Shown: piece by piece, positions 9,083-18,164 of the stretch
Numbering within the stretch: the first letter of the stretch is position 1
How the letters are laid out: each line of letters opens with the position of its first letter
NCBI GenBank assembly: GCA_947494445.1
Contig: CANLVD010000003.1
Location: 372,001 to 436,000 of the forward strand
From: an uncultured Paracoccaceae bacterium
Lineage (GTDB): Bacteria; Pseudomonadota; Alphaproteobacteria; Rhodobacterales; Rhodobacteraceae
DNA: 64,000 bases
Direction of reading: 5' to 3'
Made by a program: the position numbers and the translations under genes
Notes under the pieces: model-generated
What the model saw: the letters and a program-made list of their open reading frames with translations, nothing else
What the model was told of the DNA's origin: nothing
The model's database searches: none

Positions 9083-10138
9083 TCAGGACTTGCGGCGACG
9101 CATGACCCCAAAGCCAGCAAGTGCCAGCAGCATCAAAGACGCAGTTGCCGGAACCGGCACTGCCGCCATGTTCAATTCCCGCAGAACCACCTGAGCAATT
9201 CCGTTGTGGATCGTCGATGTCGGGTGCACGCCGTCGAAATAGGCGAAGTCAGCCACATCCGCTCCGCAGAACGGCAGTGTGGTGTCAGGGCGATCATCGG
9301 CAAGCTCATTCACCCAAAGACAAGGCGCATCAACATTCGTCACGCCGTAGGTGCCGGGGTTCTGATCCAGATCCTGCAGCAGATCATACGGATTGATCTC
9401 GATGATGTTGATGCCCAGAAGCCGCAACTGGTCCAGTCGCAGACCCAATTGACTATTAAAATCCTGCGCTGCAGCCGTCGCATCGGCTGATTGCAGGCCA
9501 CCAAGGTTCAGCTGATAGCTGGGTGTCAGACCCAGATCGGGCACATTGAACACCAGAAAATCATCGAGCCCCAGAGCAAGGAACAAGCCCCCGATCGTGT
9601 CTGCAACCGCATTCGCCGCTGCTTCAGCATCCAGCTTGCGTTGTGCGGCATCCAGCGGATTGTTGGTCAGCGTGCCGAACAGGTCATTGGCACCAAACCA
9701 CAACCCGGTGAGCGGGTTGGCTCCACCATCGGCAATCGTCAGTTTCGGCGTGGACAGGCCAAGCGCTGCCCCCGGCAAGGCACCCGTCAACAATCCAACC
9801 TGCGCATTCAGGTCAGGAATGTTGTCGGTCGTCGCATCGCCTGGAACTTCGGGAGAGTTGGTCACCGCCCGCGCGCCACCAAATGCATAGTTTTCCGAGA
9901 CAGCAAACTCGTCTGCCACAACCTCGGCCCATGTCCGGTCATTGGTGAACCGCTGATTGTAGGGCGGCGGTGGGAAACCGGTGCCAGTGACGTTCTCCGT
10001 GACCTCGAACAGATTGCCCGGATCGCTCAGACTGTCGCCCAGCATGAAAAAGCTGGTGTAGGGCGTCGCCAAGGACGCGGTCGCGCTCAATGCGCAAAGG
10101 CTGGCCGACGCGATGGCCATGCGGACGTAAGTATTCAT
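9083..10138 (-). CDS. Secreted SGNH/GDSL esterase-lipase with VPxPA-type C-terminal sorting signal
   Basis: The 351-residue protein has a signal peptide followed by the GDSL-family blocks: MLGDSLSDPGN with nucleophile Ser36, WFGANDLFG with the oxyanion Asn near 151, and FDGVHPT carrying the Asp302/His305 pair. This predicts an esterase or lecithinase-like hydrolase acting outside the cytoplasm. The C-terminus is a tripartite sorting tag: a VPVPA motif (about 328-332), a hydrophobic helix and a RRRKS basic tail. That resembles the VPLPA/VPEID-CTERM tags of Rhodobacteraceae, which are processed by an exosortase-type system. The ATG at 10138 is preferred over the GTG six bases upstream because GGGAG lies five bases before it. 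Confidence 0.9.
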   Translation of the reverse strand: MNTYVRMAIASASLCALSATASLATPYTSFFMLGDSLSDPGNLFEVTENVTGTGFPPPPYNQRFTNDRTWAEVVADEFAVSENYAFGGARAVTNSPEVPGDATTDNIPDLNAQVGLLTGALPGAALGLSTPKLTIADGGANPLTGLWFGANDLFGTLTNNPLDAAQRKLDAEAAANAVADTIGGLFLALGLDDFLVFNVPDLGLTPSYQLNLGGLQSADATAAAQDFNSQLGLRLDQLRLLGINIIEINPYDLLQDLDQNPGTYGVTNVDAPCLWVNELADDRPDTTLPFCGADVADFAYFDGVHPTSTIHNGIAQVVLRELNMAAVPVPATASLMLLALAGFGVMRRRKS

Positions 10139-10354
10139 GATCACTCCCTATTATTTTGTGCAATTATTAGGTAAACGCGTTTTCCTTGCACAGTCTTTCG
10201 CCAAGCTAACGTAGCGTCACGATTCCCTCTCTTTCGGATAGGATGGCGGTGGGTTTTTCACGAACCGGGCGAGATACCCCTTCATCTTGTGTCTCTCAGG
10301 CGGTATCCTGCTACATCTCGTTAACTTTCGATTCCACTCCCCGAAAGGCCCCGC

Positions 10355-11272
10355 ATGGCTATCACCACCGAGCAACAAGCCGAGATCGACGCGCAGCGCG
10401 CCCAGTCCACCAGAACTCTGAGGGCAACAGCCCCGGGGATGGAACAGCATCTCTACACCGCCTATCCGGTTCTCGATCACGGTCTTGTGCGGGTCATCGA
10501 CTATATGGGCGACGATCAGGCCATTGTTCAGGCCGCACGCGTGTCCTACGGGGCGGGCACCAAGCACACCTCAAACGATGCCGGACTGATCAACTATCTG
10601 ATGCGCCACTGGCATTCGACACCGTTCGAGATGTGCGAGATCAAGCTGCATGTGAAACTGCCAGTGTTTGTCGCGCGCCAGTGGATCCGGCACCGCACCG
10701 CCAATGTGAACGAGTATTCCGCGCGCTATTCCATTCTGGATCGGGAATTCTACATCCCCGCGCCTGAACACCTTGCCGCTCAGTCGGTCGTGAACAATCA
10801 GGGGCGCGGTGAACTGCTTGAGGGGGAGGAGGCCGCTCGCGTGCTCAACATCCTGCGCGATGATGCGACCCGCTGCTATGATCACTATGAGCAGATGATG
10901 GGTCAGGAAGGTCAGCAGGGCCTTGCACGCGAACTGGCACGGATGAACCTGCCCGCCAATGTCTACACGCAATGGTACTGGAAGGTTGATCTGCACAACC
11001 TGTTCCACTTCTTGCGTCTGCGTGCGGACCCCCATGCTCAATATGAAATCCGCGCTTACGCCGACGCTATCCTAAAGGTCGTGGCCGATTGGGTGCCCAT
11101 GGCCTACGCCGCTTTCAAGGACCACCGTCTGGAAAGTGCGGCTGTGTCGGGCAAGGGTCTGGCCGTGCTCAAGCGCATGCTCAAGGGCGAGGCCGTCACG
11201 GCAGAAACATCCCAGATGTCAGCGCGGGAATGGCGAGAGTTGATGACCCTGCTCGATCAGCCCTCGGACTGA
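10355..11272 (+). CDS. thyX: Flavin-dependent thymidylate synthase
   Basis: ThyX methylates dUMP to dTMP using methylenetetrahydrofolate, with FAD and NADPH as reductant, and replaces ThyA in many alphaproteobacteria. The 305-residue protein carries the ThyX signature [15 protein letters not shown] at residues 112-126. It also has a second conserved region, [22 protein letters not shown], for substrate and FAD binding. The 216-base upstream gap separates it from the divergent GDSL gene and should hold both promoters, but I see no clear motif there. A GAAAGG ribosome-binding site precedes the ATG. Confidence 0.97.
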   Translation: MAITTEQQAEIDAQRAQSTRTLRATAPGMEQHLYTAYPVLDHGLVRVIDYMGDDQAIVQAARVSYGAGTKHTSNDAGLINYLMRHWHSTPFEMCEIKLHVKLPVFVARQWIRHRTANVNEYSARYSILDREFYIPAPEHLAAQSVVNNQGRGELLEGEEAARVLNILRDDATRCYDHYEQMMGQEGQQGLARELARMNLPANVYTQWYWKVDLHNLFHFLRLRADPHAQYEIRAYADAILKVVADWVPMAYAAFKDHRLESAAVSGKGLAVLKRMLKGEAVTAETSQMSAREWRELMTLLDQPSD

Positions 11273-11284
11273 GGTCCCAAAAGA

Positions 11285-11314
11285 CGCGGCACCCGCAACT
11301 CTGCGGATGCCGCG
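11285..11314 (-). terminator. Hairpin terminator between thyX and the molybdenum hydroxylase genes
   Basis: CGCGGCA and TGCCGCG form a 7-bp stem, extended inside by CCGCA/TGCGG. Read on the minus strand it is followed by TCTTTTGG, so it best fits the end of the isoquinoline-oxidoreductase-like operon. It may also stop thyX transcripts. Confidence 0.6.
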
Positions 11315-11320
11315 CGATAC

Positions 11321-13498
11321 TCACACGAAGCTTACGCCGTTCTCGACCATCGGCAGATTGCCAACTCTCAGATCACTGCTGGCCGCAATCGCATTTGCCA
11401 AGGCCGGGGCCGCAGGCGGGCAGCCGGGCTCACCCACACCCGTGGGCGGTTCGGCAGACGCCACGATATGCACATCTATTGCCGCGATGTCACCGATCCG
11501 AAGCGGCTCGTAGTCGGGGAAGTTGTACTGATCGACCGCGCCATCCGTCAGGGTGATCTGATCGCGCATGCCATGCCCGATGCCATAGCCGATCCCCCCT
11601 TCCATCTGCGCCTTGATCACATCCGGGTTGACCGCAATGCCGCAATCAACCGCGCAGGTGACCTTTTCGATCTTCACGCCATCCTCGGCCGTGCCCGAGA
11701 CCTCAACAACCTCCGCCACGTAAGAGCCAAAGGATTTGTGCACCGCCACACCTTGCGAGCGGCCCGGTGCGACATTGCCCCAACCGGCCTTTTCCGTGGC
11801 CAGTTTCAGCACTGCCGCCATCCGGTCCTGATCCTTGTCACCCGACAGATAGGACAGGCGGAACGCGACCGGATCCTGCCCGGCAGCATTTGCTGCCATG
11901 TCCATCATAACTTCCATGACATAGGCCGTGTGGGTGTGACCGACCGCACGCCACCAAAGCGTGCTGGTCGCCTTTTCGGTATCGGTCAGACCAAAATGCG
12001 CGCCAGGAATACGGTACGGCGTGTCAGAGGCCCCCTCGACCGAGCTGTGATCAACGCCGTCGTGAACGCTGAAATCCTCAAACGCAGTGCCCTTCATGAT
12101 CGACTGACCGGCAATCCGGTGCTCCCAGCCAACGATCTTGCCCGCATCATCAAGACCCACGCGCACCTTGTGCCCGAAAGCAGGCCGGTAATAACCGCTG
12201 CGCAGGTCATCCTCCCGCGACCAGACCAGTTTCACGGGCCGCGTCCGGTCAGTCATGACAAAGGCAAGCCCCGCCTCAACCTGATAATCCGCATCCGGCG
12301 TTGCCCGCCGCCCGAAAGAGCCGCCAGCCAGCATCGTGTTGATCTGGATCTTCTCCATCGGCAACTCGAAGATCTGGGACAAGGCAAAATGCGGTCCCGT
12401 TGGGAACTGACACCCGTCATGAAGCAGGATCCCGCCATCTGCCGTTGCCTCGATGGTGCAATTGAGCGGCTCCATCGGTGCATGAGCGAGAAGCGGGAAA
12501 TAAAACGTCTTCTCAATCACTTGAGCAGCATCAGAGATCGCTGCCTGCGTTGCCGCAGCATCGGTCTTGTTCACATTGTAGGTGGGTTCTGCCTCCAAGG
12601 CGGCCATGATCTCGGCCTTGATCTCATCAGACCCCCGCGCCTCAGCCGCAGAGAGATCCCAGGTCACGTCAAGCGCATCGCGGGCCTGCATCGCGGCCCA
12701 TGTGTGCTCGGCATAAACCACGACACCTGCCTTGTTGGGCATGACAGCCGCACGGATGAACCCCTTGATTTCCTTGGCGCCAGCATCGTCAAACCCTGTG
12801 GCCAATGCACCGCGCTGCTCGGGTCGCGCGATCATAGCAACCATCTGATTGGGCAGATGCACGTCCATCGCATATTGCGCTGTGCCATTGCCCTTGATCT
12901 CGCTGTCCAGCCTGCGCACATCAGGGTTTCCGATCAGGCGGAACTCGGACGGGTCCTTCAGGGCAGGTTCGGCCGGTGCCTCAAGCATGGAGGCCGATTC
13001 GACAAAATCACCGATGGGCGCTGACTTTCCGGCCCCCTGAACGATGCCCTCGACAATCGACAACTCAGACGCATCCACCGCCCATTGGCTGGCCGCAGCC
13101 GCGATCAGAACCTCGCGAGCAGCAGCGCCTGCCTGACGGTATTGCATGAACGAGTTCGCCATGGCGGTCGAGCCGCCGGTGCCTTGAAACTGGCCAAAGA
13201 ACAGGTTGTTGTAGACCTGAGGATTGGATGGCGCGAAGGCGTAATCGATCTGGTCCATCCGCAGTCCGATCTCTTCCGCGATCAGCGTCGACAGACCCGT
13301 GGCCGGTCCCTGCCCCTTCTCGAAATGCTTCACGATTGCCGTGACCGCGCCATTGGCATCGATCTTCACAAACGGGTTGAACTGAACCGCTCCGTCACCG
13401 CCGGCTGCCATCACCCCATCGGGACGCACACCCACAAGCAGAACCGCGGCAGCACCTGCACCTTTGAGGAAACTTCTTCTTGAGGTTGTCAGGGTCAT
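11321..13498 (-). CDS. Isoquinoline 1-oxidoreductase-like molybdopterin-binding beta subunit
   Basis: This is the large catalytic subunit of a xanthine-oxidase-family molybdenum hydroxylase of the two-subunit IorAB type, which hydroxylates N-heterocycles or oxidises aldehydes. The 725-residue protein starts with a twin-arginine signal (SRRSFLKGAG), so the folded complex is probably exported to the periplasm. Molybdopterin-contact motifs such as GGSFGRR and a PTGVGEPG motif with the expected catalytic Glu are present. An upstream in-frame ATG at 13579 exists, but the ATG at 13498 has GGAGG nine bases before it, places the Tat motif at the N-terminus, and lies one base after the stop of the alpha subunit. 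The substrate is not determinable. Confidence 0.9.
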   Translation of the reverse strand: MTLTTSRRSFLKGAGAAAVLLVGVRPDGVMAAGGDGAVQFNPFVKIDANGAVTAIVKHFEKGQGPATGLSTLIAEEIGLRMDQIDYAFAPSNPQVYNNLFFGQFQGTGGSTAMANSFMQYRQAGAAAREVLIAAAASQWAVDASELSIVEGIVQGAGKSAPIGDFVESASMLEAPAEPALKDPSEFRLIGNPDVRRLDSEIKGNGTAQYAMDVHLPNQMVAMIARPEQRGALATGFDDAGAKEIKGFIRAAVMPNKAGVVVYAEHTWAAMQARDALDVTWDLSAAEARGSDEIKAEIMAALEAEPTYNVNKTDAAATQAAISDAAQVIEKTFYFPLLAHAPMEPLNCTIEATADGGILLHDGCQFPTGPHFALSQIFELPMEKIQINTMLAGGSFGRRATPDADYQVEAGLAFVMTDRTRPVKLVWSREDDLRSGYYRPAFGHKVRVGLDDAGKIVGWEHRIAGQSIMKGTAFEDFSVHDGVDHSSVEGASDTPYRIPGAHFGLTDTEKATSTLWWRAVGHTHTAYVMEVMMDMAANAAGQDPVAFRLSYLSGDKDQDRMAAVLKLATEKAGWGNVAPGRSQGVAVHKSFGSYVAEVVEVSGTAEDGVKIEKVTCAVDCGIAVNPDVIKAQMEGGIGYGIGHGMRDQITLTDGAVDQYNFPDYEPLRIGDIAAIDVHIVASAEPPTGVGEPGCPPAAPALANAIAASSDLRVGNLPMVENGVSFV

Positions 13499-13499
13499 C

Positions 13500-13964
13500 T
13501 CACGCCTCCAGAATTTCAGCAGCGCGCAGAATGCCAGCGCGAATGCGTTGATAGGTGGCGCAGCGACAGGCATTGCCATACATGTAGTCGTCCACGTCCT
13601 GCGCGCTCGGCTTGGGGTTTTCGCTCAGCAACCCCACGGCAGACATCACCTGCCCGGACTGGCAATATCCGCATTGCACGACATCCAGTTCCATCCAGGC
13701 CTGCTGGACAGCAGCACCGATTTCTGTCTCGGCCATCGCCTCGATGGTCGTGATCTCGGCCCCTTCCGCATCTTCCACGAAAGTCTGGCACGACCGCACC
13801 GGCTCTCCGTCAAGGTGCACCGTGCAGGCCCCGCAAGAGGCCACGCCACAGCCGAATTTCGTTCCGGTCATCTTCAACTCGTCACGGATCACCCACAAAA
13901 GCGGCGTGCCGGGATCGGCCTCCACCTCATGCGTGGTTCCATTCACCTTCAGTGATATCGTCAT
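13500..13964 (-). CDS. Isoquinoline 1-oxidoreductase-like (2Fe-2S) alpha subunit
   Basis: The 154-residue small subunit carries the two [2Fe-2S] clusters that take electrons from the molybdenum centre. Cys39, Cys44, Cys47 and Cys59 form the plant-ferredoxin-type cluster. Cys98, Cys101, Cys133 and Cys135 form the second (CGYC and CRC). It has no signal peptide, so it probably travels through the Tat pathway bound to the beta subunit, as described for related enzymes. The start at 13964 is supported by GGGAG upstream; a longer frame from 14012 lacks this. It is translationally coupled to the beta subunit gene. Confidence 0.92.
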   Translation of the reverse strand: MTISLKVNGTTHEVEADPGTPLLWVIRDELKMTGTKFGCGVASCGACTVHLDGEPVRSCQTFVEDAEGAEITTIEAMAETEIGAAVQQAWMELDVVQCGYCQSGQVMSAVGLLSENPKPSAQDVDDYMYGNACRCATYQRIRAGILRAAEILEA

Positions 13965-14122
13965 GGAAAATCTCCCGTCGTCCAGAAGCTTGGTGCGGCC
14001 ACAAAAGGCCATCTATGCAAAAAGGTAGGGCTGAACGCTGCCTCTGTAAATGCAGCTGATCCCCGAAAACGGAAATTGGCGCGTTCTGCATGTGTTTTTT
14101 GGATGCTGCCGTCGTACTCAGG

Positions 14123-15223
14123 TCAGCGCGATTTCTTGGCCTTCATGGCCTGTTTGACCATCTTGCCAAAGGATTTGTCCCGTGACCGCCGCTCGGCCAG
14201 AGTTTCGGAATTGAACCGATCCTCGGCATCTAACTTGCGCCAACGCTCCAGCCTGTCCGCATCCAGATCGCCGCGCTCAACAGCGGCACGGATTGCACAA
14301 CCGGGCTCCGTGTCATGGGCGCAATCACGAAACCGGCAGGATGCGGCAAGCTCTGTCAGATCCGAGAACAGCGTTTCAAGCCCATAGGCCGCATCGGTCA
14401 GCTGCAACTCCCGCATGCCGGGCGTGTCCAGAACCACCGGTCCACCGGGTATCACGTAAAGCTCACGCCGGGTCGTCGTGTGGCGCCCCTTGGCATCATC
14501 CTCGCGGATGGCCTGGGTTTCAATCGCATCATCACGCATCAAAGCATTGGTCAGGGTCGACTTCCCAACCCCCGAAGAGCCCAGAAACGCCACCGTCTGC
14601 CCCGGCTTGCACCAGTCCCGCAGCACCTCCACCGGTGCATCGCTTTTGGCATTTACCACCACCACGGGCACAAGCTCCGACACAGTTGCCGCCTCCTGTG
14701 CATAGCGTTCGGGATCGTCGCACAAATCCGGCTTGGTCAACAGGATGACGGGCGTGACCTCTGCCTCAAAAGCCAGCGCCACATAGCGTTCAAGACGCGC
14801 TATGTTGAAATCCGCATTGCAGGAGGTCACGATGAACGCCGTATCGATGTTGGCCGCGATCAGCTGCTCACGACGATCATGTCCGGGCGCGCGCCGCTTG
14901 ATCAGGCTCTTGCGCTCCAGCAATTGGCTCTCTGACGGGGCTTCGCGATTGAAAAGCAGCCAGTCACCTACAGTGATTGCGGCATCGGGGGGCATTTCAG
15001 CCTCGATCCCGTCGCCCTTCAATGCAAACCCACTGCGATGCACCTCGACCACACGCAAGGGCGGCGTCTCCTCAAGATCATCCGCATCGATCTGGCTGGC
15101 AAAGGCGTTTGACCATCCAAGTGCGGCCAAAGGCGACAGTTTTCGCGCCTCTGAAGGGTTTTGTGCGCCAAAAAGGCCTGAGAGATCCCGTGTCACGGTC
15201 GCACACTTGTTGTGCAGGACCAC
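14123..15223 (-). CDS. rsgA: Ribosome small-subunit-dependent GTPase A
   Basis: RsgA is a circularly permuted GTPase that helps late maturation of the 30S subunit. The 366-residue protein shows the motifs in permuted order: G4 TKPD at 163-166, P-loop GSSGVGKST at 215-223, and G3 DTPGM at 266-270. A zinc-binding knuckle follows with Cys296, Cys301, His303 and Cys309. An N-terminal OB-fold-like region precedes the GTPase. It appears to be a single-gene unit on the minus strand. Confidence 0.95.
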   Translation of the reverse strand: MVLHNKCATVTRDLSGLFGAQNPSEARKLSPLAALGWSNAFASQIDADDLEETPPLRVVEVHRSGFALKGDGIEAEMPPDAAITVGDWLLFNREAPSESQLLERKSLIKRRAPGHDRREQLIAANIDTAFIVTSCNADFNIARLERYVALAFEAEVTPVILLTKPDLCDDPERYAQEAATVSELVPVVVVNAKSDAPVEVLRDWCKPGQTVAFLGSSGVGKSTLTNALMRDDAIETQAIREDDAKGRHTTTRRELYVIPGGPVVLDTPGMRELQLTDAAYGLETLFSDLTELAASCRFRDCAHDTEPGCAIRAAVERGDLDADRLERWRKLDAEDRFNSETLAERRSRDKSFGKMVKQAMKAKKSR

Positions 15224-15359
15224 GATACACTTACCAAAACAGCCACCCGCTTGGATACCGGATGGCTGAGGCCAAATGGCCTCTGATCATCAACACGTCA
15301 TGAGCTTTCCTGACACATGTCGCGATCCTAAGCCGGGTGCAGGGCGCATTCAAGCCAGT

Positions 15360-16391
15360 CTACGCAAAGGCGATCTGAGCCTTCATTGCCTGTGTCCGAT
15401 CTGACGCAATGTCAAATCCGTCAACCGCCCGGTCAAGTGGAAAGATCTGCGTAATCAATGGCTTCACATCGATCAGACCGCTGCGCATCAGGGCCACGCC
15501 GGTGTGGAATTCCGGGTGAAACCGGAAGGATCCGCGAAGTTGAAGCTCCTTGGCCGTCATCGCCTGCACCGGCAGCGTCATGTCACCACCCAATCCAAGC
15601 TGCACGATCACCCCGCCGGGCCGCATCGCGGGGATCGCGGCACCCAGCGCTGCCGCCACGCCCGTGCATTCGAACAGCACATCGAAATGCCCCTTGTCAG
15701 CCGTGTAATCCGCCAGCCCGTCAGGGCTCTCACCCATGTTGATCGACCGGTCCGCGCCAATCTCAAGTGCCTTGGCCAGCGTGAAGGCTGCCAGATCCGT
15801 CGCGACAATCTCGACCGCGCCTGCCCGGCGCGCCACCGCAATGCACAGCGCCCCGATGGGACCGCAGCCTGTCACCAGCACCCGCTTGCCCAGCAGATCG
15901 CCTGCCTGTTTCGCCGCATGCAGACACACCGCCAACGGTTCGGCCATCGCAGCCTCGCCCGCACTCAAATTGCCCGCAGGCGCACACTGGGCAGCTTCAA
16001 CCACCAACTGCTCGCGAAACGCTCCCTGAATATGGGGAAACGGCATGGCAGAGCCGTAGAAACGCATGTTCAGGCAATGGTTTGGCTTGCCCTCAAGGCA
16101 ATAACCACACGCCCCGCACGGCCGCGACGGAGAGACAGCCACCAAAGCGCCGATCTCCAGCCCTGTCACTCCTTCACCAAGCTCCGCCACGTGACCCGAA
16201 ACCTCATGGCCCAGCACCATCGGCTCGCGCAGACGCACGGTGCCAAAGCCTCCATGGTTGTAATAATGCAGGTCCGAGCCGCAAATCCCGCCCATCGCCA
16301 TCGTGATGCGCACCTGCCCCGGGCCGGGTGCGGCCACCTCGGCACTCTCGATCCGCAAATCCTTGGCTGCGTGAATGACAATGGCTTTCAT
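15360..16391 (-). CDS. idnD: L-idonate 5-dehydrogenase-like zinc alcohol dehydrogenase
   Basis: A 343-residue medium-chain dehydrogenase/reductase. The catalytic zinc ligands are visible as GGICGSD and LGHE, the structural zinc site as CGACGYCLEGKPNHC, and the nucleotide-binding motif as GCGPIG. Sequence and context fit L-idonate 5-dehydrogenase (idonate to 5-ketogluconate). The divergent neighbour is a gluconate 5-dehydrogenase-like SDR that would take the ketogluconate on to gluconate. A related polyol or sugar-acid substrate is possible. Its 5' end faces the operator-bearing spacer shared with idnO. Confidence 0.85.
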   Translation of the reverse strand: MKAIVIHAAKDLRIESAEVAAPGPGQVRITMAMGGICGSDLHYYNHGGFGTVRLREPMVLGHEVSGHVAELGEGVTGLEIGALVAVSPSRPCGACGYCLEGKPNHCLNMRFYGSAMPFPHIQGAFREQLVVEAAQCAPAGNLSAGEAAMAEPLAVCLHAAKQAGDLLGKRVLVTGCGPIGALCIAVARRAGAVEIVATDLAAFTLAKALEIGADRSINMGESPDGLADYTADKGHFDVLFECTGVAAALGAAIPAMRPGGVIVQLGLGGDMTLPVQAMTAKELQLRGSFRFHPEFHTGVALMRSGLIDVKPLITQIFPLDRAVDGFDIASDRTQAMKAQIAFA

Positions 16392-16408
16392 CGGTTTTGC
16401 CTCCCGGC

Positions 16409-16437
16409 TTGACAGGTCGTGTTATCGATACCATAAA
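16409..16437 (+). promoter_or_regulatory. idnO promoter with embedded GntR/IdnR-like operator
   Basis: TTGACA at 16409-16414 and CATAAA at 16432-16437 are 17 bases apart, a good sigma-70-type arrangement. The spacer holds TGTTATCGATACCA (16420-16433), a 14-bp near-palindrome resembling the operator of E. coli GntR/IdnR (TGTTACC-GGTAACA type). A LacI-family repressor gene closes the downstream operon. Repression by occlusion of the promoter is inferred. Confidence 0.6.
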
Positions 16438-16480
16438 CAGTATCACACCTCCCGTCGAGCCAAGAATTGAGGATCATTCC

Positions 16481-17254
16481 ATGACCACCGGAGCCGCATT
16501 GTTCACCCTCACCGGCAGCCGCGCGCTGATCACCGGTTCCTCCCAAGGCATCGGCTTTGCGCTTGCCAAAGGACTGTCGGACGCCGGTGCCGAGATCGTC
16601 CTGAACGGCCGCGACACGACAAAACTGGAGGATGCTGCAATGCGCCTGCGCGATGCAGGTGCGACCGTCCACACCCTGCCCTTTGATGCAACAGACCACG
16701 CAGCCGTGGCGGATGCCGTCAATGGGTTTGAGGCCGCAACCGGCCCTATCGACATTTTGGTCAACAACGCTGGCATGCAGCACCGCACGGAGCTTGAGAA
16801 CTTTCCAGCCGATGCGTTCGAGCGCCTTTTGCAGACCAACATCGCCTCTGTCTTTCACGTGGGCCAAGCTGTCGCCAAGCATATGATCGGCAGAAAGCGG
16901 GGCAAAATCATCAACATAGCCTCGGTTCAGACCGCCCTTGCCCGCCCCGGAATCGCACCCTACACCGCCACCAAAGGTGCTGTGGGCAACCTGACGAAAG
17001 GCATGGCGACCGATTGGGCCAAGCATGGGCTGCAATGCAACGCCATCGCTCCGGGCTATTTCGACACGCCGCTCAATGCTGCCCTTGTGGCCGATCCTGA
17101 CTTCTCCGCATGGCTGGAAAAACGCACACCCGCAGGCCGTTGGGGTCAGGTTGAAGAACTGGTCGGGGCATGTGTTTTCCTGAGTTCACCGGCCTCCAGC
17201 TTTGTGAACGGTCACATCCTTTACGTCGACGGCGGGATCACCGCCTCCCTTTGA
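16481..17254 (+). CDS. idnO: Gluconate 5-dehydrogenase-like short-chain dehydrogenase
   Basis: A 257-residue classical SDR with the cofactor motif TGSSQGIG, the NNAG structural motif and the catalytic YTATK (Tyr-x-x-x-Lys). Gluconate 5-dehydrogenase reversibly reduces 5-ketogluconate to gluconate. Pairing with the divergent idnD-like gene supports that activity. The ATG at 16481 follows TTGAGGA with good spacing and gives the usual SDR N-terminus, whereas the longer frame from 16397 would run through the promoter. It heads an operon of four genes. Confidence 0.85.
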   Translation: MTTGAALFTLTGSRALITGSSQGIGFALAKGLSDAGAEIVLNGRDTTKLEDAAMRLRDAGATVHTLPFDATDHAAVADAVNGFEAATGPIDILVNNAGMQHRTELENFPADAFERLLQTNIASVFHVGQAVAKHMIGRKRGKIINIASVQTALARPGIAPYTATKGAVGNLTKGMATDWAKHGLQCNAIAPGYFDTPLNAALVADPDFSAWLEKRTPAGRWGQVEELVGACVFLSSPASSFVNGHILYVDGGITASL

Positions 17255-17276
17255 CACCCCGAAGCGGAGCACGCCC

Positions 17277-18164
17277 ATGTCCCTGAACATTGCCCTGATC
17301 GGAGCCGGCGCCATGGGTGGCGCCATCGGCACCCGGCTCGTGGAAACCGGCCAGACCCTTTTTGTTTACGACCGCAACCCCGACGCGGTCGCCGCCCTCA
17401 CCGACAAGGGGGCAATCGCGGCCTCAAGTGCGGCAGATGCCGCCGCGCAATCCGATTTTGTGATCACATCGCTGAACAGCGCCAAGATTGTAGAACTGGC
17501 GGCCTTCGGTGCGGATGGCATCGCCAGTGGTGCACGCCCCGGCACCCTGATCATCGACATGTCCTCCATCGATCCGGGATCGACCCGCAAGCTGGCGGAC
17601 ATGGCGACGGAAAAAGGTCTTGGCTGGGTCGACAGCCCGCTCTCGGGTGGAGCGCCCAAGGCCCTGATCGGCGAATTGACCCTGATGGCCGGCGGCACAG
17701 ATGCCGACATCGCCCGCGCACATCAGGTGCTGCAACATGTGGCCAGCAACTACACTCATATGGGCCCGTCAGGTGCCGGTCAGACCACCAAGATCATCAA
17801 CCAGGTGCTCTGTGGCGTTGGGTTCCTTGCGGTGGCCGAAGCCACGAAACTGGCCCTTGATGCGGGCGTGGACGCTGCCAAGATCCCGCAAGCCCTCAAG
17901 GGGGGCCGCGCCGACAGCGCGTTGTTGCAGGAATACCTGCCCCGCTATGTTGCCAGAGATTATCGTCGCACGGGCCGCATCGACAATATGGTCAAGGACC
18001 TCAACGCCGCTCAGGATCTGGCACGCGAGACCCACACCGCGATGCCGCTCACCACGCTTTGTGCAGAAGTTCACCGTCTGCTGACCGCCGCAGGTCTGGG
18101 CGGTGAAGATCAAGCGGCCCTGATGGAATTCTTTAACGGACCAGAACTGGAGACGACACCATGA
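17277..18164 (+). CDS. NAD(P)-dependent beta-hydroxyacid dehydrogenase (3-hydroxyisobutyrate / tartronate-semialdehyde family)
   Basis: The 295-residue protein has the Rossmann motif GAGAMGG, the substrate-binding DSPLSGG segment and the catalytic Lys motif GAGQTTKIINQ of the beta-hydroxyacid dehydrogenase family. Members reduce tartronate semialdehyde or oxidise 3-hydroxyisobutyrate, threonate and similar acids. In this operon a sugar-acid substrate is more likely than valine catabolism. It starts 22 bases after idnO and overlaps the next gene by 4 bases. Confidence 0.85.
   Translation: MSLNIALIGAGAMGGAIGTRLVETGQTLFVYDRNPDAVAALTDKGAIAASSAADAAAQSDFVITSLNSAKIVELAAFGADGIASGARPGTLIIDMSSIDPGSTRKLADMATEKGLGWVDSPLSGGAPKALIGELTLMAGGTDADIARAHQVLQHVASNYTHMGPSGAGQTTKIINQVLCGVGFLAVAEATKLALDAGVDAAKIPQALKGGRADSALLQEYLPRYVARDYRRTGRIDNMVKDLNAAQDLARETHTAMPLTTLCAEVHRLLTAAGLGGEDQAALMEFFNGPELETTP

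Noticed and set aside
11468-13024. A 518-codon open frame on the plus strand, antisense to the molybdenum hydroxylase beta subunit
   Set aside because: The opposite strand encodes a recognisable enzyme. This frame is a GC-bias shadow with no signal or domain.
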